Origin: Metabacillus sp. B2-18 | Lineage (GTDB): Bacteria > Bacillota > Bacilli > Bacillales > Bacillaceae | Direction: 5' to 3' | Assembly: GCF_021117275.1 (NCBI RefSeq) | Contig: NZ_CP088245.1 | Location: 1,711,501-1,775,500, forward strand | Length of the DNA stretch: 64,000 nucleotides | In this document: one piece after another, positions 36,905-48,092 of the stretch | Numbering within the stretch: position 1 is the stretch's first letter | Layout: every line of letters starts with the position of its first letter | Position numbers and translations under genes: made by a program | Notes under the pieces: model-generated | Seen by the model: only the letters and a program-made list of their open reading frames with translations | Told to the model about the DNA's origin: nothing | Databases searched by the model: none

Positions 36905-37051
36905 TTAATAGCCGATGTAAGCTGCACCAACAATAATTAGTAAAATAAACAATACAACGATTAACGCAAAGCCGTTTCCGTATCCAGCTGTTGGTGCAAC
37001 ATATCCGTGACCATAATTTCCACACCCGTAATTGCAATCATAATAATGCAT
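36905..37051 (-). CDS. YjcZ-family small sporulation protein
   Basis: This 48-residue protein has a Tyr/Gly/Asn/Cys-rich head ([17 protein letters not shown]) and the hydrophobic tail [20 protein letters not shown] that marks the YjcZ/SscA group of spore-coat-associated peptides. GAGGAGG stands before the ATG. About 50 bases upstream is a sporulation-type promoter. Several copies per genome are normal in Bacillus; this one is not assigned to a named member. The role in coat assembly is family knowledge. Confidence 0.85.
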   Translation of the reverse strand: MHYYDCNYGCGNYGHGYVAPTAGYGNGFALIVVLFILLIIVGAAYIGY

Positions 37052-37437
37052 TCTAACGACCTCCTCATGATGATTACGCCCTTTGTTTTGGCGTATAGTA
37101 CACTGTATGAAAGTAGTTCAAAAGTGTATAGACATTAGCCTAGATATGATTAAATTGACTCTAACTTTCCTAAGGAGCAGTTGATTACTGATGTTATTAG
37201 ATACTTTACCTCCTTTGTATACCCCTATGATTGGTTTTGAGAAATGCTCTCTGAAAACCACAAGAAATAATGGTCTAAAAACTAAGACAGGCTCATATGA
37301 ATGTAAATAATAAATACAAAAATTGGAAAAGTGGATTCCATCCAAATAATTCCAAATATATATTCAAAACCTATTGAGAAAATATGTTAGACCAATTATA
37401 GTAGAAATGTCTGTAAGTTAGGAGGATATACATTCTG
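37052..37437. other. Gene-free region between the YjcZ-type gene and ykyA
   Basis: Besides the sporulation promoter at 37102-37127 and the ykyA ribosome site (AGGAGG near 37421), nothing clear is seen. A 75-codon minus-strand frame (37118-37345) has no ribosome site at its start and no recognisable motif; it is treated as chance. Confidence 0.5.
37102..37127 (-). promoter_or_regulatory. Sporulation (sigma-K or sigma-E) promoter of the YjcZ-type gene
   Basis: Read on the minus strand: AC at 37127-37126, 16 bases, then CATACAGT at 37109-37102. This fits sigma-K (AC-N16/17-CATAnnnT) and also the sigma-E -10 consensus CATACANT. Confidence 0.6.
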
Positions 37438-38094
37438 ATGCTAAGAAAAAGTAATTACGTTTTGTTTATAATATTATTGTTTTTACTTTCTGGCTGCTTC
37501 GGTCCAGCACCAGAAGAAAAGATTTATACGATTTTGGAGGAAGCTGTTACATTAGAAGATTCATTTAAAGAACAACAACAGCCATTACTCGAACTCGAAA
37601 AGAAGGAAGCGGACCTCTATAATAAGATTATGGATTTGGGAATGAAAGAATTTGCACAAGTTGTTTCCTTATCTAACCAAGCTTTAACTTCAGTAGAGGA
37701 ACGAGAATCTAAAATACAAATGGAATATGACAGTATTATGTCTTCGAAAGATAAATTCAATGAAATTAATGAAGAAATAGAAAAAATTAAGGATGAAACA
37801 CTTTTACAATCTGCACAAGAGCTTAAGTCTGCAATGGAAGGTCGATATAAATCATACGAAAAACTTTATGAAAACTACAAAAAGTCAATTTCTTTAGACA
37901 AAGAACTGTATTCAATGCTTCAAAAGGAAGATTTGGAGATGGAGCAGTTGGAAACACAAATAGATAAAGTTAATAAGTCATATCAATCTGTTATGGAACA
38001 AAATAATGAATTTAACAAACTAACGGAACAATATAATGATTTAAAAATAAAGTTTTATGAAGAAGCCAATTTAAATGTTGAAAAAAGTGAATAA
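37438..38094 (+). CDS. ykyA: YkyA-like lipoprotein
   Basis: This 218-residue lipoprotein has a signal ending FLLSGC (Cys20) and an otherwise almost wholly helical, charged, coiled-coil body rich in Glu, Lys and Gln. Size, composition and place just before pdhA match B. subtilis YkyA, a putative cell-wall binding lipoprotein of unknown function. An AGGAGG-type site precedes the ATG, and a hairpin terminator separates it from pdhA. Confidence 0.82.
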   Translation: MLRKSNYVLFIILLFLLSGCFGPAPEEKIYTILEEAVTLEDSFKEQQQPLLELEKKEADLYNKIMDLGMKEFAQVVSLSNQALTSVEERESKIQMEYDSIMSSKDKFNEINEEIEKIKDETLLQSAQELKSAMEGRYKSYEKLYENYKKSISLDKELYSMLQKEDLEMEQLETQIDKVNKSYQSVMEQNNEFNKLTEQYNDLKIKFYEEANLNVEKSE

Positions 38095-38108
38095 TGCTAT
38101 GCTTATGA

Positions 38109-38137
38109 AGATCCTTCCACTTGGGAGGTTCTTTTTT
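38109..38137 (+). terminator. Terminator of ykyA
   Basis: GATCCTTCC (from 38109) pairs with GGGAGGTTC with one mismatch and a wobble pair; TTTTTT follows. Confidence 0.75.
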
Positions 38138-39809
<1,672 letters not shown>

Positions 39810-39812
39810 TCC

Positions 39813-40790
39813 ATGGCACAAATGACAATGATTCAAGCCATCACTGATGCATTACGCACCGAATTAAAAAATGATGAAAACGTCCTTGTATATGGTGAAG
39901 ACGTTGGTGTGAACGGTGGGGTATTCCGTGCGACGGAAGGACTTCAAAAAGAGTTTGGAGAAGACCGTGTATTCGATACACCACTTGCTGAGTCTGGTAT
40001 TGGTGGACTAACAGTTGGTTTCGGTTTAACTGGATTCCGTCCAGTTATGGAAATTCAATTCTTTGGTTTCGTTTATGAAGTAATGGATTCATTAAATGGT
40101 CAATTAGCTCGTATGCGTTATCGTTCAGGTGGACATTGGACTGCTCCAGTAACAATTCGCTCCCCATTTGGTGGATTCGTACATACACCAGAGCTTCACG
40201 CTGATAGCTTGGAAGGTCTTGTTGCACAACAACCTGGACTTAAAGTTGTTATTCCTTCAACACCTTATGATGCAAAAGGACTTTTAATCTCTGCTATTCG
40301 TGATAATGACCCAGTTGTATTCTTGGAGCACATGAAATTATATCGCTCATTCCGTCAGGAAGTTCCTGAAGAAGAATATACGATCGAAATTGGTAAAGCT
40401 GATGTAAAACGTGAAGGTACAGATCTTTCAATTATTACTTACGGAGCAATGGTTCATGAATCATTAAAGGCTGCGGATGAATTAGAAAAAGAAGGTATTT
40501 CTGTTGAGGTTGTTGACTTACGTACAATCAGCCCGTTAGATATTGAAACAATTATTGCATCTGTTGAAAAAACAGGTCGTGTAATTGTCGTTCAAGAAGC
40601 ACAAAAACAAGCAGGTATTGCGGCTAATGTAGTGGCTGAAATTACTGAAAGAGCAATTTTAAGCTTAGAAGCACCAGTATTGCGTGTTGCTGCTCCTGAT
40701 ACTGTATACGCATTTACTGAAGCGGAAAATATTTGGTTGCCAATTTATAAAGATATTTTAGAAACTGCTAGAAAAGTTCTTGAATTTTAA
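39813..40790 (+). CDS. pdhB: Pyruvate dehydrogenase E1 beta subunit
   Basis: This 325-residue partner of PdhA completes the E1 active site. The N-terminal Transket_pyr domain ([18 protein letters not shown]) and the C-terminal transketolase domain (about 195-320, [11 protein letters not shown]) are complete. A GGAG lies before the ATG inside the pdhA 3' end. E1 hands the hydroxyethyl group to the lipoyl domain of PdhC. Confidence 0.96.
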   Translation: MAQMTMIQAITDALRTELKNDENVLVYGEDVGVNGGVFRATEGLQKEFGEDRVFDTPLAESGIGGLTVGFGLTGFRPVMEIQFFGFVYEVMDSLNGQLARMRYRSGGHWTAPVTIRSPFGGFVHTPELHADSLEGLVAQQPGLKVVIPSTPYDAKGLLISAIRDNDPVVFLEHMKLYRSFRQEVPEEEYTIEIGKADVKREGTDLSIITYGAMVHESLKAADELEKEGISVEVVDLRTISPLDIETIIASVEKTGRVIVVQEAQKQAGIAANVVAEITERAILSLEAPVLRVAAPDTVYAFTEAENIWLPIYKDILETARKVLEF

Positions 40791-40839
40791 TTAATACTTC
40801 AAAACGAATTTTTAACATAATTATAGGAGGTTGAATGAT

Positions 40840-42150
40840 TTGGCATTTGAATTTAAACTGCCTGATATTGGTGAAGGTATCCACGAAGGTGAAATTGTAA
40901 AGTGGTTCGTTAAACCAGGCGACAAGGTTGAAGAAGATGATGTCCTTGCTGAAGTTCAAAATGATAAAGCGGTTGTTGAAATCCCATCACCAGTTAAAGG
41001 TACAGTTACAGAAGTAAATGTAGAAGAGGGAACAGTTGCAACTGTTGGTCAAACAATTATTACTTTTGATGCACCTGGTTACGAAAACCTAAAATTCAAA
41101 GGTGACCATGGTGATGATGAGCCTAAGAAGGAAGAAAAAGCTGAACCTGCACCAGCTGCAGAAGAGAAAACAGAAGCACCTGCTGCTGCACCTGCAGAAG
41201 TAGAGGTAGATCCTTCTAAGCGTGTTATTGCTATGCCTTCTGTACGTAAATATGCTCGTGAAAAAGATGTGGATATTCGTCAAGTTTCAGGTAGCGGTAA
41301 AAATGGTCGTGTATTAAAAGAGGATGTTGATTCATTCTTACAAGGTGGAGGAGTTACTGCTCAACCAGCTACTACAGAAGAAACACCAGCTGCAAAAGAA
41401 GAGAAACAAGCTCAACCAGCTGCAGCTCAAGCAATTCCAGAGGGTGAATTCCCAGAGACTCGTGAAAAAATGAGTCCAATCCGTAAAGCTATTGCTAAAG
41501 CAATGGTTAACTCAAAACATACTGCTCCACACGTAACTTTAATGGATGAAGTGGATGTAACAAATTTAGTTTCTCATAGAAAACAATTTAAAAATGTTGC
41601 AGCAGAGCAGGGTATTAAGTTAACATATTTACCGTACGTAGTGAAAGCTCTTACTTCAGCACTTAAAAAGTATCCTGTACTTAATACTTCACTTGATGAC
41701 AAAACAGAAGAAGTTGTTCAGAAGCATTATTACAACATTGGTATTGCTGCTGACACTGAAAAAGGTCTTCTAGTACCAGTTGTGAAAAATGCAGAGCGCA
41801 AATCTGTGTTTGAAATTTCTGATGAAATTAACGGACTTGCTACAAAAGCGCGTGAAGGTAAGCTTGCACCAAATGAAATGAAAGGTGCTTCTTGCACAAT
41901 CACTAACATTGGTTCTGCAGGTGGTCAATGGTTCACTCCAGTAATTAACCACCCAGAGGTTGCTATTTTAGGTATTGGACGAATTGCAGAAAAACCTGTT
42001 GTTCGTGATGGAGAGATTGTTGTAGCTCCGGTTCTTGCTTTATCATTAAGCTTTGACCACAGAATGATCGATGGTGCTACAGCTCAAAATGCTCTTAACC
42101 ACATCAAGCGTTTACTTAACGATCCACAATTAATTTTAATGGAGGCGTAA
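40840..42150 (+). CDS. pdhC: Dihydrolipoamide acetyltransferase (E2)
   Basis: This 436-residue core subunit has one lipoyl domain (1-80, lipoylated Lys43 in [10 protein letters not shown]), an Ala/Pro/Glu-rich linker, an E1/E3-binding domain (about 123-160), a second flexible linker and the catalytic domain (about 205-436, active-site [10 protein letters not shown]). TTG at 40840 is preferred: AGGAGGT lies eight bases upstream and the product then begins [13 protein letters not shown] as in B. subtilis. An in-frame TTG at 40831 is too close to the site. Confidence 0.95.
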   Translation: MAFEFKLPDIGEGIHEGEIVKWFVKPGDKVEEDDVLAEVQNDKAVVEIPSPVKGTVTEVNVEEGTVATVGQTIITFDAPGYENLKFKGDHGDDEPKKEEKAEPAPAAEEKTEAPAAAPAEVEVDPSKRVIAMPSVRKYAREKDVDIRQVSGSGKNGRVLKEDVDSFLQGGGVTAQPATTEETPAAKEEKQAQPAAAQAIPEGEFPETREKMSPIRKAIAKAMVNSKHTAPHVTLMDEVDVTNLVSHRKQFKNVAAEQGIKLTYLPYVVKALTSALKKYPVLNTSLDDKTEEVVQKHYYNIGIAADTEKGLLVPVVKNAERKSVFEISDEINGLATKAREGKLAPNEMKGASCTITNIGSAGGQWFTPVINHPEVAILGIGRIAEKPVVRDGEIVVAPVLALSLSFDHRMIDGATAQNALNHIKRLLNDPQLILMEA

Positions 42151-42153
42151 TCG

Positions 42154-43566
42154 ATGGTAGTAGGAGATTTCCCAATTGAAACAGATACTCTTGTCATAGG
42201 AGCAGGTCCAGGCGGATACGTTGCAGCAATCCGCGCTGCACAACTAGGACAAAAAGTAACAGTAGTTGAAAAAGCAACACTTGGAGGGGTTTGTTTAAAC
42301 GTTGGTTGTATTCCTTCAAAAGCGCTAATCGCTGCTGGACACCGTTATGAAGAAGCTAGACACTCTGAAGATATGGGTATCAAAGCTGAAAACGTAACTG
42401 TTGACTTTTCAAAAGTCCAAGAATTTAAACAAGGTGTTGTGAAAAAACTAACTGGCGGTGTAGCTGGATTACTTAAGGGTAATAAAGTTGACGTAGTTAG
42501 TGGTGAAGCATACTTTGTTGATAACGAAACTGTAAAAGTTATGGACGAAACGTCTTCACAAACTTACAAATTTAAAAATGTAATTATCGCAACTGGTTCA
42601 CGTCCAATTGAAATCCCTGCTTTCAAATACTCTAAGCGTGTATTAGATTCTACAGGTGCATTAAACCTTCAGGAAATTCCTAATAAGCTTGTTGTAATCG
42701 GTGGCGGATATATCGGAACTGAGCTTGGTACAGCGTATGCTAATTTTGGTACTGAAGTAACGTTTATCGAAGCTGCTGACGAAATTCTTGCTGGTTTTGA
42801 AAAACAAATGAGTGCGATTGTTAAACGTAACCTAAAGAAAAAAGGAAATGTTGAAATTCACACAAAAGCAATGGCAAAAGGTGTGGAAGAAACAGACAAC
42901 GGTGTTAAAGTAACATTTGAAGTAAACGGTGAAGAAAAAACTGTTGAAGCTGATTACTTATTAGTTACGGTAGGACGCCGTCCAAACACTGATGAACTTG
43001 GTTTAGAGCAAGTTGGTGTTGAAATGACGGATAGAGGTGTTATCAAAATTGATAAACAATGCCGTACAAACATTCCAAACATCTATGCAATCGGTGATAT
43101 TGTTGAGGGGCCACCTTTAGCTCATAAAGCTTCTTATGAAGGTAAAATTGCTGCAGAAGCAATTGCTGGAGAAAAAGCAGAGATTGATTACTTAGCTATT
43201 CCTGCTGTTGTATTCTCTGAGCCAGAATTAGCTTCTGTAGGTTACACAGAAGCTCAAGCAAAAGAAGAAGGCATTGAAGTGAATGCTTCTAAATTCCCAT
43301 TTGCTGCAAATGGTCGTGCGTTATCACTTAACAATACTGATGGTTTCTTAAAACTTGTAACTCGTAAGGAAGATGGATTAGTAATTGGTGCACAAATCGC
43401 TGGACCAAGTGCTTCAGACATGATTTCAGAGTTAGGATTAGCAATTGAAGCTGGTATGACAGCAGAAGATATTGCAATGACAATTCATGCTCACCCAACA
43501 TTAGGTGAGATCACAATGGAAGCTGCTGAAGTTGCAATTGGTAGTCCAATCCATATCGTAAAATAA
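42154..43566 (+). CDS. pdhD: Dihydrolipoamide dehydrogenase (E3)
   Basis: This 470-residue flavoprotein reoxidises the lipoyl group. FAD motif [14 protein letters not shown] (17-30), redox pair Cys47-Cys52 in [17 protein letters not shown] motif [10 protein letters not shown] and the C-terminal HAHPTLGE active-site histidine are present. It lies four bases after pdhC and closes the operon. The same enzyme can also serve other 2-oxoacid dehydrogenases. A terminator follows. Confidence 0.96.
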   Translation: MVVGDFPIETDTLVIGAGPGGYVAAIRAAQLGQKVTVVEKATLGGVCLNVGCIPSKALIAAGHRYEEARHSEDMGIKAENVTVDFSKVQEFKQGVVKKLTGGVAGLLKGNKVDVVSGEAYFVDNETVKVMDETSSQTYKFKNVIIATGSRPIEIPAFKYSKRVLDSTGALNLQEIPNKLVVIGGGYIGTELGTAYANFGTEVTFIEAADEILAGFEKQMSAIVKRNLKKKGNVEIHTKAMAKGVEETDNGVKVTFEVNGEEKTVEADYLLVTVGRRPNTDELGLEQVGVEMTDRGVIKIDKQCRTNIPNIYAIGDIVEGPPLAHKASYEGKIAAEAIAGEKAEIDYLAIPAVVFSEPELASVGYTEAQAKEEGIEVNASKFPFAANGRALSLNNTDGFLKLVTRKEDGLVIGAQIAGPSASDMISELGLAIEAGMTAEDIAMTIHAHPTLGEITMEAAEVAIGSPIHIVK

Positions 43567-43571
43567 TAAAG

Positions 43572-43604
43572 AAAAGGCTGACTATTAAAGTCAGCCTTTT
43601 TGCA
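43572..43604. terminator. Terminator of the pdh operon
   Basis: AAAAGGCTGACT (43572-43583) and AGTCAGCCTTTT (43589-43600), a perfect 12-bp stem; it also lies past the convergent slp gene. Confidence 0.9.
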
Positions 43605-43615
43605 TGTATTTTTTT

Positions 43616-43990
43616 CTATTTCGATAGAGCGCTTGAAACAGGCTCTAATATATCTTCTTTTGATACGACGGTTCCTTCGATTTGTACTAAAACTTGTTTC
43701 TTATCAATAACAAGAAGCGAAGGAAAAGTTTCAATTTCGAATTGATTATGATCTGTTTTCTCTGAGATTATTTTCATATTCTCAAATTCCTCTGGGAAAT
43801 TCTTTTTAATGTCCAATAAGGCATCATAATAGACTGCTTCACGCTGAATATTTTCATCATCGGAAAAAAACACTAGTTGTTTGTCTTGTGGAATATCTTC
43901 ATTTAAGGGACCTTCTGAAAACAGCAAATTTTCACATGAAGAAAGAACAATGACTGGTATGATGAAGGCAATAAGTATTGATCTTTTCAT
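43616..43990 (-). CDS. slp: Slp-like small lipoprotein with thioredoxin-like features
   Basis: This 124-residue lipoprotein has a signal ending VLSSC (Cys19). The mature part looks like a short thioredoxin fold (LVFFSDDEN strand, helix, FEIETFPSLLVIDKKQ with the cis-proline position) but has no CxxC, so a redox role is unlikely. Length and convergent position after pdhD match B. subtilis slp, a small peptidoglycan-associated lipoprotein. GAGGTG precedes the start. Function unknown. Confidence 0.72.
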   Translation of the reverse strand: MKRSILIAFIIPVIVLSSCENLLFSEGPLNEDIPQDKQLVFFSDDENIQREAVYYDALLDIKKNFPEEFENMKIISEKTDHNQFEIETFPSLLVIDKKQVLVQIEGTVVSKEDILEPVSSALSK

Positions 43991-44249
43991 CCATGTCCAC
44001 CTCTTTTTAATAGAATAAAATAGAACAAAATAATTATTTATGTCAGAATTTCATTTATAAAATTCAAAAATATGTATCTAAATTAAACACATTTTATCAT
44101 AATAATTCAATTTTCTTCCTATTGTCATCTATTTGTTACATAAATGAAAAATATAATGAAGTTTCTATACAAATAATTAAGATTAAGTTTCAAAATCCCT
44201 GAAAGAATCTTATATTTTTGCATAAGAATTGATAAAGGGGGAGGATGAA

Positions 44250-44498
44250 ATGAAAAAAACATGGAGCTTGCTTTCTGTTACTCATCTCCTTTTGTGGAGT
44301 AGCTATAGCGTGATAGAATGGCTTTCAAAAAAAGATAGCTTATTAGCAAAAATTATCTTATTGGTCATGTTTTTCTATCTTTCATATTTAATTGCCTATA
44401 CTTTAATAAAGGCGAGGAAAAATGCGATATACTTTTCTCTTTTTTCTCTCCTGCTATTTGCTATTGCAAATCAAATTATTTTGTTTATTTCGGATTGA
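44250..44498 (+). CDS. Unrecognised small membrane protein
   Basis: This 82-residue protein has two clear membrane segments (about 28-52 and 58-80) and possibly a third at the N-terminus. ATG at 44250 is chosen because GGGGGAGG lies seven bases upstream; an earlier in-frame start at 44229 has none. No family recognised. It converges with the decayed transporter that follows. Confidence 0.6.
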   Translation: MKKTWSLLSVTHLLLWSSYSVIEWLSKKDSLLAKIILLVMFFYLSYLIAYTLIKARKNAIYFSLFSLLLFAIANQIILFISD

Positions 44499-44499
44499 A

Positions 44500-44530
44500 A
44501 AAATGAGTACCATATTGGTACCCATTTTAC
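44500..44530. terminator. Terminator after the small membrane gene
   Basis: AAAATG-A-GTACC (44500-44511) pairs with GGTACCCATTTT (44517-44528). It also overlaps the remnant stop codon of the decayed transporter on the other strand. Confidence 0.75.
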
Positions 44531-45195
44531 TTTTTAACAATATTTTCTTGTTGCAATGATTTTAATAATGAGAAAACAATTAGGATTATATTCACTGCAA
44601 AAGAAAGTGATCTAATACTGCAAACAGAGCGCCGATACTACGTTTAAGTTACTTAAATATTTAATTCCTTTATTAAGAACAGTTTGTACTGATAACATAA
44701 ATAAGACAGTTACAATTAATATAATGGTAATTTGAGTTGTAAAGTTATTTCTCAATTCCTTTAAATAAATAAGAAATACCTCCGCTTATTTGAGCAGCCC
44801 CAAAAGCCTAAAGAAGTGGCTACTCCAAAAACAGTCGCCAAATACAGAAATAAAATTAATTAGAATCCCAATTTTTCATCAACTTTATCATAGCTGAATA
44901 AATAGCCCAGGGATGTAAACCTTAATGAAAAAAAGAGTAGCGCAATGCATCCCTTCCTGATTGATCTGTAAAGCCTTCACCAGTTGGTAGACCACTATAA
45001 TGATGAGTGGGTTCAGAAACACCTCAGAACACTAAACCAATACCCATCCCTGCACTAAACTAAAATGCATCGCAAACCAGGATAAATGGTTATATTCTGG
45101 TTCATCAGTATCTTTACCCAACCTAAGGTAAATCTATACGACAATCCATGATGCATAAAGGAAATTTCAATAATATCCAATAACGTCTAGTAAGC
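44527..45195 (-). pseudogene. Decayed BCCT-family (OpuD/BetT-like) transporter
   Basis: No intact frame exists here, but on the minus strand three frames together spell a BCCT betaine/choline/carnitine transporter. From right to left: RLGKDTDEPEYNHLSWFAM; then, after a shift, MGIGLVF-stop-GVSEPTHHYSG and DALRYSFFH-stop-GLHPWAIYS, where TGA and TAA replace two tryptophans of the conserved motif; then [20 protein letters not shown]; then [10 protein letters not shown] jump follows to the extreme C-terminus VFSLLKSLQQE, ending at TAA (44527-44529). Most of the second half (about 200 residues) and the first membrane segment are missing. Several stops, shifts and a deletion make function impossible. 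Confidence 0.88.
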
Positions 45196-45217
45196 CTTGA
45201 ATATCTCTACATTTACT

Positions 45218-45257
45218 TTGTTAAAAATATAGACTATTTTATAGTTTTTCTATATTT
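45218..45257 (+). promoter_or_regulatory. Possible promoter and operator of the repeat-protein operon
   Basis: TTGTTA (45218-45223), a 16-bp spacer and TATAGT (45240-45245). A perfect 9-bp inverted repeat, AAATATAGA (45225-45233) and TCTATATTT (45249-45257), brackets the -10 and the expected start site, as a repressor site or a leader hairpin would. Confidence 0.4.
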
Positions 45258-45339
45258 CTGACACTTGTTTCTGTTTTAAATCATAGATTATCACTGTATT
45301 TTTAAAATACGAATGTTGATTGGAGGTTTGATATGTTCC

Positions 45340-47061
45340 ATGAATTCTTATGAAAATTTAGAGGAATATTGGGAGGAACAGTTTGATAAAGGTGTAGAGT
45401 GTTATTACAAGGCAATTAAGGGAGATAAAAAAGCAGGTATTGAAGCACATCGTCTTTTTGAGGAACTTTTAAGAGATGATCCCAATAATACGGAATTAAT
45501 GGCTTATCTTGGATCAGTAAAGGCTTTGCTAGCAAGAGATACATTTGATCTGAGAGAGAAAGGGAAATATGCAAATGAAGGTCTAAAGTTGCTTGATGTA
45601 GCGGTATTAAAAGATCCTTCTAATGCATTAATTCGAACATTACGAGGGAATGTTGCCAATAACTTGCCTGAAAGTCGATTTCATAGAACGGAAACAGCAA
45701 TTGAGGATTTTGAATGTATTATAAACATGTATGAACGCAATTCTTATGGAATTCCACAAACACTATGTATTGAAACAATGAAGAGTTTAATTACTGCGTA
45801 TGAACGTTTAGGTAAGATAGAAGAAGCCACGGAGGTAGCAAATAAATTATTAGATATAGATTCTTCATATCAAATACCTAAGTTTAATAGCAAATTAAAA
45901 TCTTTACCAGTAGCTAATATAAATGACCCTATTAATGATGAAATTCATTCTTTATATACTATGGCAATTTGTAGTGATGAGGTCTCTTTACTTAAGGTGA
46001 TGAAAAAAGTCTCACGATTAATGGATAAAGATTCTAATAATCCAATTTTACAAGCTTACAATGTTCATTTGAACTCAATTAAAAATAGTCATAGTTTTGC
46101 CGGTATGGTTGAATTATTCACAAATGCTTATAAGACTGCAAATCTATTAGATAAGCTTGTAAGTGAATATCCTACAACTTATAAAATACGATATGGGAGG
46201 GCGATGCAAAGTTATCGATTGCCAGAGTTTTTCTTTTTTCGATCTTCAACTGCAGCACGTGATTTTCAATATTTATCAGCTCAGTATGAAAAAGATCCTA
46301 CTATTTTTTCTTTGGCTATCTATGAAGATATCCTACTTAGGCTTGGAGAATGCTTTGTTCGATTAGATATGGTAGAGGAAGCAGTAAAACAATGGCATAA
46401 ACTTGTTGAATTTTCATCAAATAAAGAGATTGTTACCAAAGCCAACGAATTAATTAACGTCTTTTCATTTGAAGAGCTAATACTTGATGAAATAATGGAA
46501 AAACCAAAGGAACAATTATATGAAACTGCATTAAAACTTCATGATATTGGTGTGAACGGTAATGAAAAGGCAGCAAAACAATCACTGGCTTTATGGGAAT
46601 TCATTCAAAAAGAATATAGCAGCTGCCCGGTAGCAAAGTTTTATTATTCCGCGTCGTTAACCTTACTGGGTCGATTCTTCTCGGATCCTTATGAGGTCTT
46701 TAGTAAATCTATAAAAGGGCTAAAGAAACTAAATACATCAATTCCGATCAATGATCCAAGGTATATTCAACTTCTTCTACATCGAGCCTATATACAATTT
46801 AGCCTTCCGGATACTTTCTTTCGTTGTAGTGATCAGATAATTAAGGATTTTGAAGCAGTTATTAAAATGTATCAAAGTAACACAGATATTGATATAACCA
46901 AAAGTCAATATTTAATGGTATTAGCTGATCTTGGAACTGTTTATGAGAAAAAATATTTTGTTCATAAAGCCAAAGAAATTTGGTCTGAACTTGCTAAGGA
47001 AGATGAAAGTTTATTTTATTCGGAGTTTTTGACTGAAAAAGGAATACGTATTGAGGATTAA
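45340..47061 (+). CDS. Triplicated helical-repeat protein, unrecognised family
   Basis: This about 573-residue soluble, almost wholly helical protein has three copies of a unit of about 185-195 residues. Each unit has TPR-like helix pairs and ends in a common signature: LPESRFHRTETAIEDF (109-124), LPEFFFFRSSTAARDF (294-309) and LPDTFFRCSDQIIKDF (489-504). Unit 1 is nearly the same as the single-unit protein encoded next. There is no signal peptide, membrane segment or catalytic motif. Start choice is uncertain: GGAGG at 45322-45326 best serves ATG 45340, but an in-frame ATG exists at 45313. It is probably co-transcribed with the next gene. A scaffold or peptide-binding role is only a guess. 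Confidence 0.75.
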   Translation: MNSYENLEEYWEEQFDKGVECYYKAIKGDKKAGIEAHRLFEELLRDDPNNTELMAYLGSVKALLARDTFDLREKGKYANEGLKLLDVAVLKDPSNALIRTLRGNVANNLPESRFHRTETAIEDFECIINMYERNSYGIPQTLCIETMKSLITAYERLGKIEEATEVANKLLDIDSSYQIPKFNSKLKSLPVANINDPINDEIHSLYTMAICSDEVSLLKVMKKVSRLMDKDSNNPILQAYNVHLNSIKNSHSFAGMVELFTNAYKTANLLDKLVSEYPTTYKIRYGRAMQSYRLPEFFFFRSSTAARDFQYLSAQYEKDPTIFSLAIYEDILLRLGECFVRLDMVEEAVKQWHKLVEFSSNKEIVTKANELINVFSFEELILDEIMEKPKEQLYETALKLHDIGVNGNEKAAKQSLALWEFIQKEYSSCPVAKFYYSASLTLLGRFFSDPYEVFSKSIKGLKKLNTSIPINDPRYIQLLLHRAYIQFSLPDTFFRCSDQIIKDFEAVIKMYQSNTDIDITKSQYLMVLADLGTVYEKKYFVHKAKEIWSELAKEDESLFYSEFLTEKGIRIED

Positions 47062-47099
47062 TTCTTTGTTCGTATAACTTAAAAAATAGGAGGCTATTT

Positions 47100-47567
47100 A
47101 TGGCTAATAATACAGAATGGAATCTTCGTTTTAATGAGGCTGTTGATCTTTATCATAAAGGTGTAAAAGGAAATAAAAAAGCTGCACAGCAGGCATATCA
47201 TTTATTTGAAACGTTAGCAAGTGAAAAACCAAATCACATAGAATCATTAGGATATTACGGAAGTGCTACAGCACTTTTAGCGAGAGATACCCCAATCCCT
47301 AAAGATAAGAAAAAATATGCATTAGATGGTTTGAAAATGCTGGATCAAGCTGTTTCAAAAGAACCAAAAAATTATACAATACGTATCCTGCGAGGTAATG
47401 TATGTGTAAGAATGCCTGAATCAGTTTTTCATCGCACTTCAACTGCGATTGAAGACTTTGAGCTGTTAGTGGAGGCTTATAAAAATGACTCAACAGTACT
47501 ATCGGAAAACACTTATCAATCTATATTAAATGAATTGGAAAAGGCAAAAAAGAGAATAAAATATTAG
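47100..47567 (+). CDS. Single-unit paralogue of the triplicated helical-repeat protein
   Basis: This 155-residue protein is one copy of the unit found three times in the preceding gene. Shared blocks include GYYGSATALLARDT (unit 1 has AYLGSVKALLARDT) and the signature MPESVFHRTSTAIEDF (105-120). It begins 38 bases after the larger gene behind AGGAGG, so the two form an operon ended by the hairpin at 47587. It could bind the larger protein or be the ancestral form. No function can be named. Confidence 0.78.
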   Translation: MANNTEWNLRFNEAVDLYHKGVKGNKKAAQQAYHLFETLASEKPNHIESLGYYGSATALLARDTPIPKDKKKYALDGLKMLDQAVSKEPKNYTIRILRGNVCVRMPESVFHRTSTAIEDFELLVEAYKNDSTVLSENTYQSILNELEKAKKRIKY

Positions 47568-47586
47568 GTAATAATCGTTAGAATGT

Positions 47587-47622
47587 GTCACTCTATTCCT
47601 TGAAAAAGAGTGACCTTTTTTT
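47587..47622 (+). terminator. Terminator of the repeat-protein operon
   Basis: GTCACTCT (47587-47594) and AGAGTGAC (47607-47614), then a T-run. Confidence 0.85.
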
Positions 47623-47752
47623 ATCTAAACATTAGTGAATAAAAATTGTTACTTAAGAATGTAATAATCACTTTATCTAGATTATACGTATTCTTCTCTA
47701 ACTAAAAATATACTTCCCTATTAACAAATACTTTAAATAATTCACATATGAA

Positions 47753-47829
47753 TGTGTTATACAATTAACTATTGACTATTTAAATGTGACATATTATTAT
47801 GGGTATAACGAGTTAATTAAACGCTTTCA
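47753..47829 (+). promoter_or_regulatory. SR1 promoter with CcpN and CcpA sites
   Basis: The promoter is TTGACT (47772-47777), 17 bp, TATTAT (47795-47800). TGTGTTATACA (47753-47763) and TGTGACATATT (47785-47795) both match the CcpN motif TRTGHYATAYW at all 11 positions; one lies before the -35 and the other runs into the -10. On the minus strand 47829-47816 reads TGAAAGCGTTTAAT, 13 of 14 to the cre consensus, just after the start site. SR1 in B. subtilis is repressed by CcpN and, less, CcpA, so the layout agrees with known biology. Confidence 0.8.
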
Positions 47830-47883
47830 GAGATTAGGAGAATTAAAGAGTTTTAATTATCTAGAGTGAAAAGGGGTATGGAG

Positions 47884-48024
47884 ATGGGAACAATCGTATG
47901 TCAGCACTGCAGCTCTACAATCGGTCATGTAGAAGGAGAAAAAGTGACAACTTTATATGGTAAATGTAGTCATAATGATTGTTGTAGCCAAAACCAGCAA
48001 CGAAGCTCAGTAAAGGTCAAATAA
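47884..48024 (+). CDS. sr1P: SR1P peptide, GapA-binding
   Basis: This 46-residue peptide begins MGTIVCQHCSSTIGHVEGEK and continues VTTLYGKCSHNDC, closely resembling B. subtilis SR1P (about 39 residues), which binds glyceraldehyde-3-phosphate dehydrogenase GapA and promotes its interaction with RNase J1. Two CxxC/C-rich clusters are kept. ATG 47884 is chosen because AAGGGG lies seven bases upstream; an in-frame ATG at 47878 is too close to it. The tail NQQRSSVKVK is a little longer than the B. subtilis form. RNase J1 is encoded at 32823 in this window. Confidence 0.85.
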   Translation: MGTIVCQHCSSTIGHVEGEKVTTLYGKCSHNDCCSQNQQRSSVKVK

Positions 48025-48092
48025 AAGGGGTTATATATAAAAGGGAAGATTGACTATTAAATTCAGTACTGGAAAATTGTACTGAAAAAATT

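Noticed and set aside
37118-37345. 75-codon minus-strand frame between the YjcZ-type gene and ykyA
   Set aside because: No ribosome site at the start codon, no recognisable domain, and it covers the sporulation promoter; treated as chance.
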